Source: Botryotinia globosa
Taxonomy: Eukaryota > Ascomycota > Leotiomycetes > Helotiales > Sclerotiniaceae
Assembly: GCA_014898425.1 (NCBI GenBank)
Contig: RCSZ01000004.1
Coordinates: 2,294,001 to 2,358,000 of the forward strand
Direction: 5' to 3'
DNA length: 64,000 nucleotides
Below are positions 1 to 10,894 of this stretch, one piece after another. Numbering within the stretch: the first letter of the stretch is position 1; each line of letters begins with the position of its first letter. The translations under genes were made by a program, and so were the position numbers. Below the pieces are notes generated by a model. The model worked only from the letters and a program-made list of their open reading frames with translations, was not told the DNA's origin and did no database searches.

Positions 1-107
1 ACGGGGAGAAAGACACTCATTCACCCTCTCATTTGCTTGCATTGTTCGTCTGTAAACATGATTTGATCCCAGGTGAACAACGTAAGCATATATGCTGCTC
101 AATCAAA

Positions 108-375
108 CATTATATTAATTTATTTATTATAAATTATTTATAATTTAATATAAAGATTTTAAAAAAATTATATAATATTTTAATTTATATAAAAAAACCT
201 AAATTTTGTAGAGATTATATTATAAAACATTATAGTATGCTATAAGTAGAGGCTAGAACTCTTATTAAAAATAGATTTCTATTTTACATTTAAAGTTAGT
301 ATTTAGTAGTTTGCTTATAATAATAAAAATTCATCATTTTGAGCTTATTAAACACATTATTTTTTCGATTTCTTA
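108..375. repeat. AT-rich, probably RIP-degraded sequence
   Basis: This stretch is almost entirely A and T, with long runs of TTTATA and AATTATA, unlike the mixed-composition DNA on either side. No open frame of note is present. It resembles the RIP-mutated relics elsewhere in the window, but no element ends are visible, so the element type is unknown. Confidence 0.5.
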
Positions 376-514
376 TAAATATACGATAGTTCAAGCAATA
401 GGAAGAACACAAAGACTGATATCAATGCGTAAATGAAAACGCTCTGCCACTTATTAGTGTTAACATATAGGCCATATTTAGTGAGCTACCTCAATCGTAC
501 TCCGAACAATATAT

Positions 515-2400
515 TTAAATCACTCTAGTCGCATCGATCTTACTCGGCGAAAAATCGAGATAATTCAATTTCACTTGATGGAATTTTGATGAACTTTCAG
601 TCGGATCATACTGCTTCTTAATCGCCGCCAGTCTATCGTAGCTGCTCCCATAGTGGTCTTTCTTGAAGTCAGGATTGAACGGGTTGGCCTCATTCATATA
701 CGAGCCTATCTCTGGAGTCCAATCATGCCACATCGTCTCCTCGTTTTCATTCACCCACTTCGCAGCTGAATTCAGGCTAGTTTGCGGGTCCGCGGTGGTG
801 TTGACGGAAGCACCCATTGTAATAGCATGAGGGTACGCCGTGCGCCATGAAGGATTTAATGCACCTCGCATTTCTGCCGGTACACTAGCTGGGCCTTTTC
901 CTCCTTGCATGCCAAAAATCATGAGCCCACCGCTCCCCGAGTGGCTCTTGAGGGCACGTTGCAGATACCCGACGAGCTGGTCTTGTGAGATGTCAGTCAG
1001 CTGTTTCAGGCCTAGCAAGCGACTGGACATCAAGGACGCGATCCCAGCGCTGCCGGTCGTGCTCTCTGGGTTTATAGCATGGAAAAGTGAAGTGAAATTT
1101 GCGAACTCTGTAGGAGTCGATAAGTCGATTGCTATGCTTCCCTTGGTTTTGTAACCTTGCGCACGGATTTTGGCGATTAAGGGAGCGACAAGAGATGAAA
1201 TATTAGTTCCAGTCATATTATAGCCGAATAGTGAGTGCGTCGCACTGAGCATAACGCCTGATTGTGACCAATAAATTACAGGCATTTGCCCAGCCAAACC
1301 GGCGTCCATGAGATCTGGAGTCCCAGCAACCTCGACGGCAAGTGCATCCCAGGCCGCCTTGATGCTCGACTCGCCTGTGCCATTTGCGGAGAGCGTCAGA
1401 ATCCTAAGTACGGCACTGGTTGGAGCGGGGTGAGCCTTCAGCACATATTCGGTCACGACTCAATACTGGCCTGCGCCACCACGGATTGCCTAGAGGAGAT
1501 CTTGGTTCTGCTGAGCATTGGCAGTGTAGATGGAGCCGTTGGTGGTAACGATGCGAACTTGAAGGATCTGATCTGCTGCCAAGCCATAGTGACTGGACGT
1601 GGGGCCGTGACCTCCTCCTTGAATGTAGCCGCCGAGTCCTACGGTAGATGCACCTCCACCTACAACAAGTCTTCCGGTATCTTCTGCGGCGATGTAGATG
1701 CGAATCCAGTTGTTGCCGCTACCAGCAATCTCGACGTCAGCGGTAGTGTTGGCCCCTGGGGAAGGCCATGCAGAGTCAAAATTAATGTTATTGAGGTTGT
1801 GGGTCCAGATTGATAAGGCGTAGGCACTAGTTGATCTTTGGCACGGTTAGTGTCGAGCCATTCGTAACGCCATTGAGGATGCTTAGCTTCCATTCATGTC
1901 ATGACCCATACCCTTGACAAAAATCCTAACTGAGAAGCCCACGCCAATGCTGTTGACACTTGCTTTTCGCTTGTCGCATTGACAATGTACTCGGGTAAGC
2001 CACCAACGCTACAACCTCTCTGCTGTGTATACCCAACTGCTCCTGGAGACAGAAAAGAGTTATTGGCGTACAGAGGGGCACCTATCGATTCTGATAGTGA
2101 AGCATGGAATTCTGAAAAGGTCCAGTTTGCTTTGGTAAGTTCACAGCTCGTAGTCGAGTTGAACGGGTTTCCTGGATAGCAGGACGACGCAACTGGGGAC
2201 GTCTTGATTAGTACTCCTCCTATAGAAGTGTTAAGTGCTTGCCAATCTTCAATAAACGGCCAATTGAGATCCAGGGGGATGTTTTGCATGTTAATTGGAT
2301 GCCCAGGCGCCCGAGAGAACGGTTGCGTAGAAAATGAGGATTGCATTGTAGAGAGAAGTGATATTTATGATAAGAAGACCAAACTGGAATCCAAGAAGAC
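515..2400 (-). pseudogene. Broken FAD-linked oxidase (berberine-bridge-like)
   Basis: On the minus strand the pieces read as one FAD-binding PCMH/BBE oxidoreductase, the family of flavoenzymes that oxidise alcohols, sugars or secondary metabolites. A possible signal peptide (about 2400-2310, ending LSGAWA) is out of frame with the next piece. About 2300-1915 carries SSCYPGNPFNS, GCSVGGLPEYIVNATS and then, one frame over, the GMGHDMNG flavin-site region. About 1820-1500 carries RLVVGGGASTVGLGGY and GGGHGPTSSHYGLAADQ, the second flavin-contact segment. 1450-515 carries the substrate domain and the BBE C-terminus (YMNEANPFNPDFKKDHYG, YDRLAAIKKQYDP). Breaks: frameshifts near 2310 and 1900-1830, TAG at 1492-1490 where the family has Trp, and TGA at 1462-1460 where Gly is expected. 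The TAG fits a G-to-A change. The family call is strong; loss of function is inferred from the multiple breaks. Confidence 0.82.
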
Positions 2401-2449
2401 AGTATTCTTGTTTGTCCTATCAGTCTCCATTCCCCATTTTTAATTGAAA

Positions 2450-3595
2450 ACCCTTCCAATGAGCAATTCTACAATCTAGTGGTTTCCATTCCTACCGGCA
2501 GCGAAGGATAAAGAAAAAGCCAATGCACGAACATACGAAGGATCCATCAATTTTTTTCGGATGAAGATCAATCAGTCCAAAAACCAACCATCAATCTGTG
2601 CTTGGATGCCAAAGCCAAAATTCCAAGTCGAATGTTTACTTCAGACACACTAATCTCGATTAGGCAAGCATGCATAGGTACGTGGAAGCGTATAGCCGAA
2701 CATCTTAAAGTGTAGCGCCGACAATCATACAGCAGATCATCACGTTCCTCGGAATAGTTCTAGCTAGTCCCAATAAGCTAGTCCGATATGCTGGATCCTT
2801 ACCAAAAGTCTGCCGACCCCAACCAAGCCACATCTTGTCGTTTTGAAGGGCTTGGCAGGGCACGTTACTCCTATTGACTATTGAGGAATATCAATACAAA
2901 ACACGCAAAACTGTTCCAAGAATCCTTCCCTAGTTTTTAAGTTGAGCGACAGCACATACATCTGGACTCACACTATGAAGATGTCTGCTTTTCTCGTGAA
3001 AATTGTGTCGATGATCATTAGTCACAGCCATATTAAGTGACATGTTTTGTACCTTCGCCATTGGCTCTCATGGTTACTCATGACCTGCATCCCACAATTA
3101 TCATCAGTTGTGCCGTAAATAGAAATTTCGAGAAATCAAGACAACATATCTATCATATGTAACTTTTGATGGATGTCTCGTTCCAATCAGGATGATAATA
3201 CGATTGTGGTCGAGGCCCCTGAATATCGACTCCAAAGTGTTGAAAACTGTGCATCCATCCACAGCTCATACCCCCCCCCCCATACGTAGCAATGGCTAAC
3301 AATATCAATTAGAGATTAATAAAGCGAGCACGAGGACGACAATGAAGAATCCACACTGGAAAGCGAAGAGCTACTTAAGCATCTACGTGAGAGCCACAGT
3401 CCGCACACTTCAATTTATTCTCGCAATCATCATTGTTATCTTTCATGTCTTTGACCTCACCCGCTAGATCTTTAAGATCTGGATTCTACCATAACTACAA
3501 GGCTTCTGAGTAGTTCCTATGTAGGGTACTAACACACTAACAAGCTGTCGATATTACAAGCACTTCTCATCCTACAGTACTAGGGCACAGATAGT
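2450..3595. other. Intergenic, no gene seen
   Basis: Mixed-composition DNA upstream of the broken oxidase. No open frame has family motifs or plausible splice structure. A short C run lies near 3271-3281. Confidence 0.5.
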
Positions 3596-4026
3596 GGCCA
3601 ATCGCCTAAATTACACCAAAACTCATTATTAAAATTAATAAATTTCAATACAATTGAATAAAAATTTATAGCTTTTATTTATATAGATTTATTTACTTTT
3701 AATTAGAAATTTTCAAAAAATTTATAGTTTATTTTTATAATTTTATATCATTGTATTATATAGATTTGAAATATAAAGATTTGAAAATTCCAGAATTTAC
3801 TAATAAAATAAACGAAATTTGAAGAACTTTTATAAATCACTATTTTAATAACAAATCTCTAATTATATAATTTATATTAAAACTTTAAAAACAAAGAATA
3901 TAAATCTTTACTATATAAACAATATATCTAGAGAAATTCAATTGAAGAAAATAATTATAATACTAATAAATGATTATACAAAATATAATAAATCGCTATT
4001 TTTTGGTGTAATTTAGATGATCGGCC
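3596..4026. mobile_element. MITE-like element with 26-bp terminal inverted repeats
   Basis: The left end (3596-3621, GGCCAATCGCCTAAATTACA then CCAAAA) is the reverse complement of the right end (4001-4026) except at three positions, and all three are transitions. Weaker similarity continues a few bases outside (AGATAGT versus AGATAT). The 380-bp interior is AT-rich and has no coding capacity. The size, paired ends and lack of ORFs fit a non-autonomous DNA transposon. No clean target-site duplication could be assigned, so superfamily and exact ends are open. Confidence 0.7.
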
Positions 4027-4732
4027 ATATCTATGCATGGTCACTGTATATGTCCACCTCTGAACTAATAGCCTTACCCAAAGCCCGAGAGAAGGAGACC
4101 GGCGATGTTCTGCTCTAGGATACAGCAAACGGCAACTGCCCGATTAGAAAGTATCTGCTGGAGAACGTCGCTGGATCTCGACGACTGACCGAGCTCTAGT
4201 AGTAGGTGAATGGGTCCAGCGCGAAACTTCTCATACTTCTAATGAGCTGACTTGAAAGCTATTCCTTCCCGCAGATTTTCAAGAGACGTCAAGAGCACAC
4301 CGGATCCAGCAGATATGCCGAGCTCTATCAACCGTTAAGATACGCGTGCAGAAAAGCTTGCCGACTAACTGTATCTACCCAGGTTTTGTCGTGGAGATTT
4401 GAGCCAGTATGCTAAGTAGCAAGTCTCATTGTTGTGCTACCACCTGTTCGCTTTAGGGCCTTTAGTTTAGACACTCTAGTAGATTGTAAAGTAGGCACAC
4501 TTTCAAAGTGCTTATATATATGCTTGCCCTAGGGCCCTTGACATAGAAGAGGGGATATCTCACGGACTTCCAATGGGGCGAATTAATAGTAGTGCTATCA
4601 TTAAAATAGATATCATTTTGCCATGGCTACCTGTGAAGATCATTGTAGAAAACTTTCTCTCGTGTATATAAGAAATCATTAATGTAATGTAAAACCACCC
4701 AAATCTCCTTCCTCTCTTATCCGCGATTCGAA
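4027..4732. other. Intergenic, no gene seen
   Basis: GC content is normal but every frame is interrupted. It may be old coding sequence, but no family is recognisable. It includes the 3' flank of the gene at 4755-6272. Confidence 0.35.
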
Positions 4733-4754
4733 TTAAAGAATATATAATTGATAC

Positions 4755-6272
4755 TTATGTAGTGATTTTAGCTCGTTTAGTAACATCACTACAAGTCTCC
4801 AAGACATTCCTTTTTCGGGACAAGATCTTTCTGCTCTCCCCGTTGATACTAATACTTGAGCAGTCAAATTCGATCCATATGCGAAGCAGAAAGTCAGCCT
4901 TGTAACGCTTGTACTCACTCTTGTCACGCACGCGAGCAGCATTACCAAGCTTTAAAAAATCATGCATTAGTATAGACATCTCAGCGCCACGGTGAAATGT
5001 GTTAACCCATTTGATGAGCCCAGCCATATCCGAGACAAACCATTCATCTGTCAGTCTGCTTGAATCTGTGGGGTCGCATAAGAACAATGCAGAACACCAA
5101 GGTCTAATAGCGTCAAACATTTCAACATTGGCCGCATGGACACTGTCACCAAGAGCGAATAACTTCTTGGATAGTCCGCTGTGTCCATACACACTTTCAT
5201 TTATTGACATCGCTGCCTTTAACCACTCTTTGAATTCTAACCGAAGAGCCTCCGAGTTTGTGTCTTGTCTTACTTGTTGACTACATTGTTGTGCATGCAA
5301 CGCGGCAAGGTATTCCTCATCAGAGTCCATATCAAGACATGGTTCGACATGCCCTGAATCTTTGCGAATATCTTCAAGAACCAAGTCGTCTGTAACATCT
5401 AACGGCTCTTCACAGTCGAGGGAGAAAATACCATGGCACACCGGCAGAAGGCTCGGCGTTGGCGGCACAATGTCTTTGTTCAAATATACATCTGCGACTG
5501 GTGGTGATCGAGGAACCTGCACCTCAGTCGATCTGTGTGCGTCATGTTCGGTGTATGGTGGTGGTTGCGGTTGCGATTGTGGTGGCGGTGGCAGTGGTTT
5601 GCTTTTGAGTTCTCGGTATTTAATTTCGGCCCAGTCGACTAGCATAATACCTTGTTGAGAGTATATCTTCCGCATATCAGGTTCGCAGATCCATGAGCCC
5701 TTATCACGCAAGCGCTCGTTTACCGTTTTCAAACTTGCACGCGCGTAATCGGAAGGTCTGATATAAACCTTGAAGCTTTTCGTAACAGATAAAGATCTGA
5801 GTTTCTGCATCAAGGTACTCGAGGTGGAGTTTGAAGGTAAAACAGTCGCAGATTCCCTCGCCTTTCTAACAACGAATCCTGTAAACTGTAGATCGAATGA
5901 TAGGACGATGATTTGCTCCAAATTACTTATACCGGCTTCGTGGAGGGCAGATGCGTCATGGGAGGACAAATCATCGAGCCCCGATATTGGAAAAGCTTTT
6001 GAGTAACATTCAAAGTTACCGTGCGGCGGGACGACCAATAACATCTCCATTGAACGGTTTTTTCCAGTATGCTTATGAGTCACCTTAAGGGAGAAGTAGA
6101 CATGAATACGTTTTTCTGAATCGCAGACCACTTTCATAAGAAAATTGGTATTCTCTTTATTGTCGGCTAAGCAAGAACCTAACGTATAAGGATGGCCCTC
6201 ATCAACCCATTTTATATACACTCTCTCTTGAAGGAGGTTCTCCAGCCCAAGCTTTTCGATCGGAATCGCCAT
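4755..6272 (-). CDS. Unrecognised 505-aa protein
   Basis: I do not recognise a family. The first in-frame ATG gives MAIPIEKLG...; the frame stays open 51 codons further upstream (to 6425) but without an ATG before a TAG, so an upstream exon may be spliced on. Visible features: a mixed alpha/beta N-terminal half, a proline/glutamine-rich linker at about residues 230-250 (PLPPPPQSQPQPPPY), an acidic segment around DMDSDEEY, and a helical C-terminal third ending in a basic tail (SRKRN...KRAKITT) that could be a nuclear localisation signal. Composition and the long single exon argue for a real gene. It sits between decayed genes and a MITE-like element, and its upstream DNA contains three copies of a repeated cassette. 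Confidence 0.7.
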   Translation of the reverse strand: MAIPIEKLGLENLLQERVYIKWVDEGHPYTLGSCLADNKENTNFLMKVVCDSEKRIHVYFSLKVTHKHTGKNRSMEMLLVVPPHGNFECYSKAFPISGLDDLSSHDASALHEAGISNLEQIIVLSFDLQFTGFVVRKARESATVLPSNSTSSTLMQKLRSLSVTKSFKVYIRPSDYARASLKTVNERLRDKGSWICEPDMRKIYSQQGIMLVDWAEIKYRELKSKPLPPPPQSQPQPPPYTEHDAHRSTEVQVPRSPPVADVYLNKDIVPPTPSLLPVCHGIFSLDCEEPLDVTDDLVLEDIRKDSGHVEPCLDMDSDEEYLAALHAQQCSQQVRQDTNSEALRLEFKEWLKAAMSINESVYGHSGLSKKLFALGDSVHAANVEMFDAIRPWCSALFLCDPTDSSRLTDEWFVSDMAGLIKWVNTFHRGAEMSILMHDFLKLGNAARVRDKSEYKRYKADFLLRIWIEFDCSSISINGESRKILSRKRNVLETCSDVTKRAKITT

Positions 6273-6430
6273 ACCGTGTACTATAATTGTGATCAGTGAT
6301 GAAGATGATAAGGGACAATTTTCATGGAGATAAATGATCCCACACTCGATGTGTATCCCACCCACCCAGGCTAATAGAGCAGCCTTGACTCTTTGGTATG
6401 AATCGAACCGGAATGATTCAAGCAATATCT

Positions 6431-6740
6431 ACTGAGGAACCTAACCACCAATACTGTATCGCTGTATCAGGGTTGTTCCCAAACGGCAGATATCGAAGAA
6501 CACAGCCTTTATATAGTGTACTCATAAGGTGAAGAGATAAATAGGAATGGAGATGAACATAAACAAGATACTGTTTCCACGAATCGAGAAAAGTAGGAAT
6601 CAGGATAGATCAAACAGCAGATACTGAGGAACCTAACCACCAATACTGAACAGTTATCAGGGTTGTTCCCAAACAGTAAAGACTGAGGAACCTAACCACC
6701 AATACTGTACAGCTGTATTAGGGTTGTTCCCAAACAGCAA
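6431..6740. repeat. Three-copy 59-bp cassette upstream of the 505-aa gene
   Basis: A unit beginning ACTGAGGAACCTAACCACCA and ending GGGTTGTTCCCAAACAG occurs at 6431-6488, 6623-6680 and 6682-6740. Copies 2 and 3 are directly adjacent. The DNA after copy 1 and after copy 3 is also related (GAAGAA..GCAGCCTTT, then purine-rich stretches), so a larger promoter/5'-UTR segment seems to have been duplicated. Any regulatory role is inference from position only. Confidence 0.75.
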
Positions 6741-7952
6741 ATGCTGAAGAATGCAGCCTTTGTATGATGTGAATAATGTTGCAATGATCGATAAAGATGA
6801 TGGAAGTGGAGAAATGAAGTGAGAGTGGAGACGAATGTAAGCAAGAGACTATTTTCAAGAAGCGAAAAAAATGGGTTTGCTTATATAAATGGTAGTCTAC
6901 GTTTGCCCAAATCGAACAGAGACGCAGCGGCTGCTTCGCGTAGGAGCTACCGTAGCTAGTGTAATCCATGTAATTAATTGGATTCAATACCAAAAATTGT
7001 TATAGAGTCGTCGACGTTTTTCTTGTATTTACAGGAAACCTTTTTTATACTATAATGAGGTCTCTCGACTAGAAACTTATTCACAATATTGTAGTGGCTA
7101 CAACGCGCTATGTAATCGCGGTTGGTGGTGTGGTCAGGGATGGTATTCTCTAGGCCCAGGGGCTCCAGCTTGGTGACCTCGGATCCCCAGCCACCTGGGC
7201 ATCCATGGATATCCATTGTATCTGTGGCTGCAAAACGTGTGGCTGCGCGCACCTCGCCGGAAAACTCCGGTTTCCCCACAATCTTCCAGTGAGCTTAAAA
7301 GCACGAATCAAGACTTCCTCAAGAACGACTGATATTAATAACATTCGTACCCTGCATACTCTTTTCTATATCTGTTCGAGTCCCAATATGATATTGTCAG
7401 CTCTTGTTATCGCAAGTCCGTCCTGAAACTCGGTTCGTCTCTTTCCGCACTATCATATAGCTAGTAATACCGGGAACCTGTACCTTTGAAAGTGTCGATG
7501 ATATTAAAGTCATTAGTATGATCATCGAAACTTAACCTTGGGATCAGTAGTTTGATGCCCAGGGTTGTACGTAGTACCTTCTACTTCAAAGATTGTAACA
7601 ATACGTTGTCATCAAGGAGAAACCCAGGAGACCTTCCTGTGTGATCAAACCTTTCTTGAAGGCTATAACTTTTGAGAATCGAGAATTTCACATGTGGATC
7701 GGATGCAAGATTACTGTTAATATTGAATTCAAGCCTTTGGAGGATAGATCGATAATACCAGAATGAAGAAATCACAGTCTGAAAGTCGCAAGATAGAGAA
7801 TTCCTCTCGGAAAAGAGATTTAAAAACAAACTTCCAAACATCCACATCATTCACAAGACCACTTCACCAAATGTACTTACCCAATCCCTCTCACTTCTGA
7901 GCTGTGCTGACACCGGGAGATATATAAGGACTAGCCTGCATCTTTTCCCAAG
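6741..7952. other. Intergenic, no supported gene
   Basis: Short overlapping frames on both strands around 6974-7426 include a GC-richer patch at 7130-7290. None has a recognisable domain or a good gene model. A relic of an old gene is possible. Confidence 0.35.
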
Positions 7953-8903
7953 CTACGCGCGTTCCGTTGCAATATGTATAAACAAAGTACAATTTCCATC
8001 AGTCAAACCAGCAGCATTTTTATACGGAGTGTTATTGCATCAATTGGCTGTATTTGTATAGGCGGATTTGTCACAGTACTGGCATGTCCCCGAGTTCATG
8101 TACCCAGCGGTTGCTAACTTCTCTGCTGTTCCTGTCAAGGTACCACAGGATCTAATTGTCAATTATTAGTTTGTTTCTAGTGGCGTTTGGTATCCCACGA
8201 ATGTAGGAGGGATGCAGCATACTCCAGTACGTAAGTAATAAAAGTCCAGTATCCACACTCATTCTCTTTCAAGGCCATCTTAGATCCCGCCGTATCCGAG
8301 TAGGTGAGGGTCTTTGAGAAAGTATAGCTTGCTCCGATATCGAAGGCTGACTCTAATACTTTAGCTACCGCTCCGCCTGTGCCTGCATTTATTGAGAACG
8401 TGTTGACGTAGCTGATAGATTGGGTGCTGCTAATAGAACATTCGGTTCCACTTCCACATGACCTTCAATTTGGAGACGTTAGCAAGTGTTTTCCACAAAA
8501 CGGATGGAAACATTAATCTCGATGAGGGTAGAATTCCAATTAATTCGGACAGCACTTCAGAGCACAAAGTCTTGAAAGACTATGCCAAATAAATCTGGGT
8601 TGTTTGAGCTAGGATTTTTATTGTACTCACCCTCCTGACAGGCATTTCTTGTCCATACTTCAAAGTCAAGCGTATTTCACAGTACGCTGAGCACCCCTCC
8701 TTGCCAGGTACATTTGGAATTGGCTTGGAGCAGTAACCTTTGCTGTCGAGCGTATTCCTTTTGGGGCAGTTTTAGTCGCTGATGTCTACCTTCATATTTT
8801 CTGCACTGCAGATACCATTGTCTCGATCAAAAAGAACAGGATGAGCAGGAATTGCCAATGTGCCTGCGGCAAAGCCAAGGAAAAAGAGGCGCCGAAGAAG
8901 CAT
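7953..8903 (-). pseudogene. Broken secreted cysteine-rich protein gene, 3 exons
   Basis: ATG at 8903 begins a clear signal peptide (MLLRRLFFLGFAAGTLAIPA). The gene model is exon 8903-8631, intron 8630-8463 (GTGAGT...GAAG), exon 8462-8223, intron 8222-8152 (GTATGC...TTAG), exon 8151-7953. The spliced reading gives a cysteine-rich secreted product with segments such as SKGYCSKPIPNVPGKEGCSA, SCGSGTECSIS, FDIGASYTFSKT and SGTCQYCDKSAYTN. Three lesions break it: TAA at 8774-8772, a one-base frameshift near 8645 (GAAA where GAA restores frame) and TGA at 8042-8040 where Trp is likely. The two stops fit C-to-T and G-to-A changes. I recognise it only as a small secreted, effector-like protein of unknown role. 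Confidence 0.65.
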
Positions 8904-10043
8904 ATTATGATTGTCGATATTAAATATATAAGGAATGTGTTCCGGAACCAAAACTTATTGGAAAAGAATCGAAGGAAATGAATGACTGGGTTGTGAAATG
9001 AGAGGGTTGGACCGATGTACCACTCCTTTAATAATGGACTTGCTGTCTATGACAGACATCAGATACGAGTCCAGAAGCAGATTCCATCCACACCAACATA
9101 TTCATCACAATTCCTTCATATAAGACTGAACAATAGGCCCATCCTTAGCATCGAGGGTCTGTCTCGGTTGTATTCGCCAGTACAGCAAGGAGATACTGAA
9201 AGTCAGCCTTTACAGGCACTAAAATTGCGTTGGAAGGGGTGAATAGCAGTTCCAGGAAGAATATTGCTACTCTAATCCTGCGACATGATCTCGAACCTTG
9301 ACTTGCCAAGATGCTATTCGATTCAAAAACTCCTTTCTATGACGGTGAACTTTTCTTTTGAGCCTATAAGCTGCGACACCAAGTTCTAATTTTACACATG
9401 CCAAGAATACCAGGGAAGGAGATATAATGCCTGTAAGTCTATGTCATTGCTGTTTGCTATCTGGGTCGTTCATCATCGATGACTATTGGCTGTAAAATGC
9501 TGTCACAAGGTACCAAGATTGGAAGCTAGACAAACATTTGATGCAGTTGGTGACCATTAGTGTATATGTTTTCTAATACTGATCATGAAAGGCATGGGGA
9601 AATGACTCGGTAAACATTCCTACCAATGGTTTTTTTCTATAGATCTTGGAACTGTGAATGCTGATTTGCCGAATAAGATGGTGGCAGTGCGCAGAAGGCA
9701 TCTACGCCGCATGTGCCCCATACTCCTAGTAATAACTTCGAAATGGTAGCATTGACAACATCGTATGTTTCCTTATGTTGGCGGCACAAAACGAAGCGCC
9801 TTGTGTTAAATTAAGTCTGACTCTCCTCGACCATGCGTATCATAACCTTATTTCATTTTCTGTTGACATCCACAGAACCACAATACGATATCTTCCTGGT
9901 CTAGAGCACTTGCTAGTCAGCATTCGACCTAAACCACAACTACCTTCCTTCGAAGCTCTAACTCTAGCTTTGTTGCTGATTACTAGGTGCTTTCAACTTC
10001 AACTTGGAGCCCTGATACTTGTCAGTTTTCACCAGCTTTCACA
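8904..10043. other. Intergenic, no supported gene
   Basis: Several short frames (for example 9015-9242 and 9775-10092 on the plus strand) have no domain, signal peptide or splice context. The right part is probably the upstream region of the small cysteine-rich gene starting at 10044. Confidence 0.4.
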
Positions 10044-10453
10044 ATGTCAAACGACAGCTATTGCATCAACGACAACCTATCCAGTACTCTAGGTAACCAA
10101 TCTGCTTGTTACTGGCCTTCTGTTTGGACCGATCCAAATAGTACCGAGTTTGGCAACGTTTCGATTTCCGCGATAAAAGCATGTTGCGGTACTTCCGACG
10201 TCATTGATTATCCGCTCAATGACCAATATAACTGCGTAATCCAGTATTGTCATTTTCCTCCGCCAATGGCGACGACACTATAATGAGATACCTTAATGAT
10301 GTATTTATCAGTGGCAATTCAAGCATTCAGGTTGGCCTCTTCTGCACTGGGATGGACAAGATTGAGTCGATGGGTACGATTGTACGAAGAGGTGCAATCA
10401 ATACGATTTTCTTGATGACGGTAGTGATTGCATTTGGGAGCTGGACTCTTTAA
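10044..10453 (+). pseudogene. Small Cys-rich protein gene with a frameshift
   Basis: From ATG 10044 the protein begins MSNDSYCIND and has a cysteine pattern C...C...CC...C...C (SACYWPSVW, KACCGTSD, YNCVIQYC), then ends early at 10281. A second frame, joining near 10245-10250, continues with SANGDDTIMRYLNDVF, SGNSSIQVGLFCTG and a hydrophobic C-terminus (INTIFLMTVVIAFGSW) like a GPI-anchor or membrane tail. The two halves look like one protein broken by a one-base change at about 10248. No GT-AG intron joins them in frame. No signal peptide is visible at this start. Function unknown. Confidence 0.55.
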
Positions 10454-10894
10454 AGAGAAGATTCACGAATTTTAAGAGATCGTGAAAGTATTTGGTGAGT
10501 GATGGATCTAATCGTGGGTTGGGATATGGAACTACTGGTGTGCGGTCTCGTGATAAAGCGGATGTGGCGAGTATGTCGTAGCGGCGCTTGGTCTTAGCTT
10601 TTTGCAACAGTTTTTCTTATCCTTTGATATGTATATCTGATCGAAATCATGATGATATGGAATCGGATTGATGAGCTATCAAGATTTTTCTAAACTCATC
10701 ATCTTAAAACCTCAACTTGATTTCATGATGGCAAAATAAAGGCGGTGTAAGAAAATCATAATGGACAGCTGACCTGACCATATCCAAGCCACGGCGTGCT
10801 TCAATTGCTCAGCCGTTCCAACGATAACTCCTGTTGTCTTCATATTGTTGCGCATCAAAAGTTTTGAAGCTTGCATGTTTCATGAATAGCGGTG

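Noticed and set aside
1286..1813. 175-codon plus-strand frame
   Set aside because: Antisense to the BBE relic, whose conserved motifs read on the minus strand.
6390..6420. tRNA-like GAATCGAACC sequence
   Set aside because: It is within the open frame ahead of the 505-aa gene, and no acceptor or anticodon arms pair around it.
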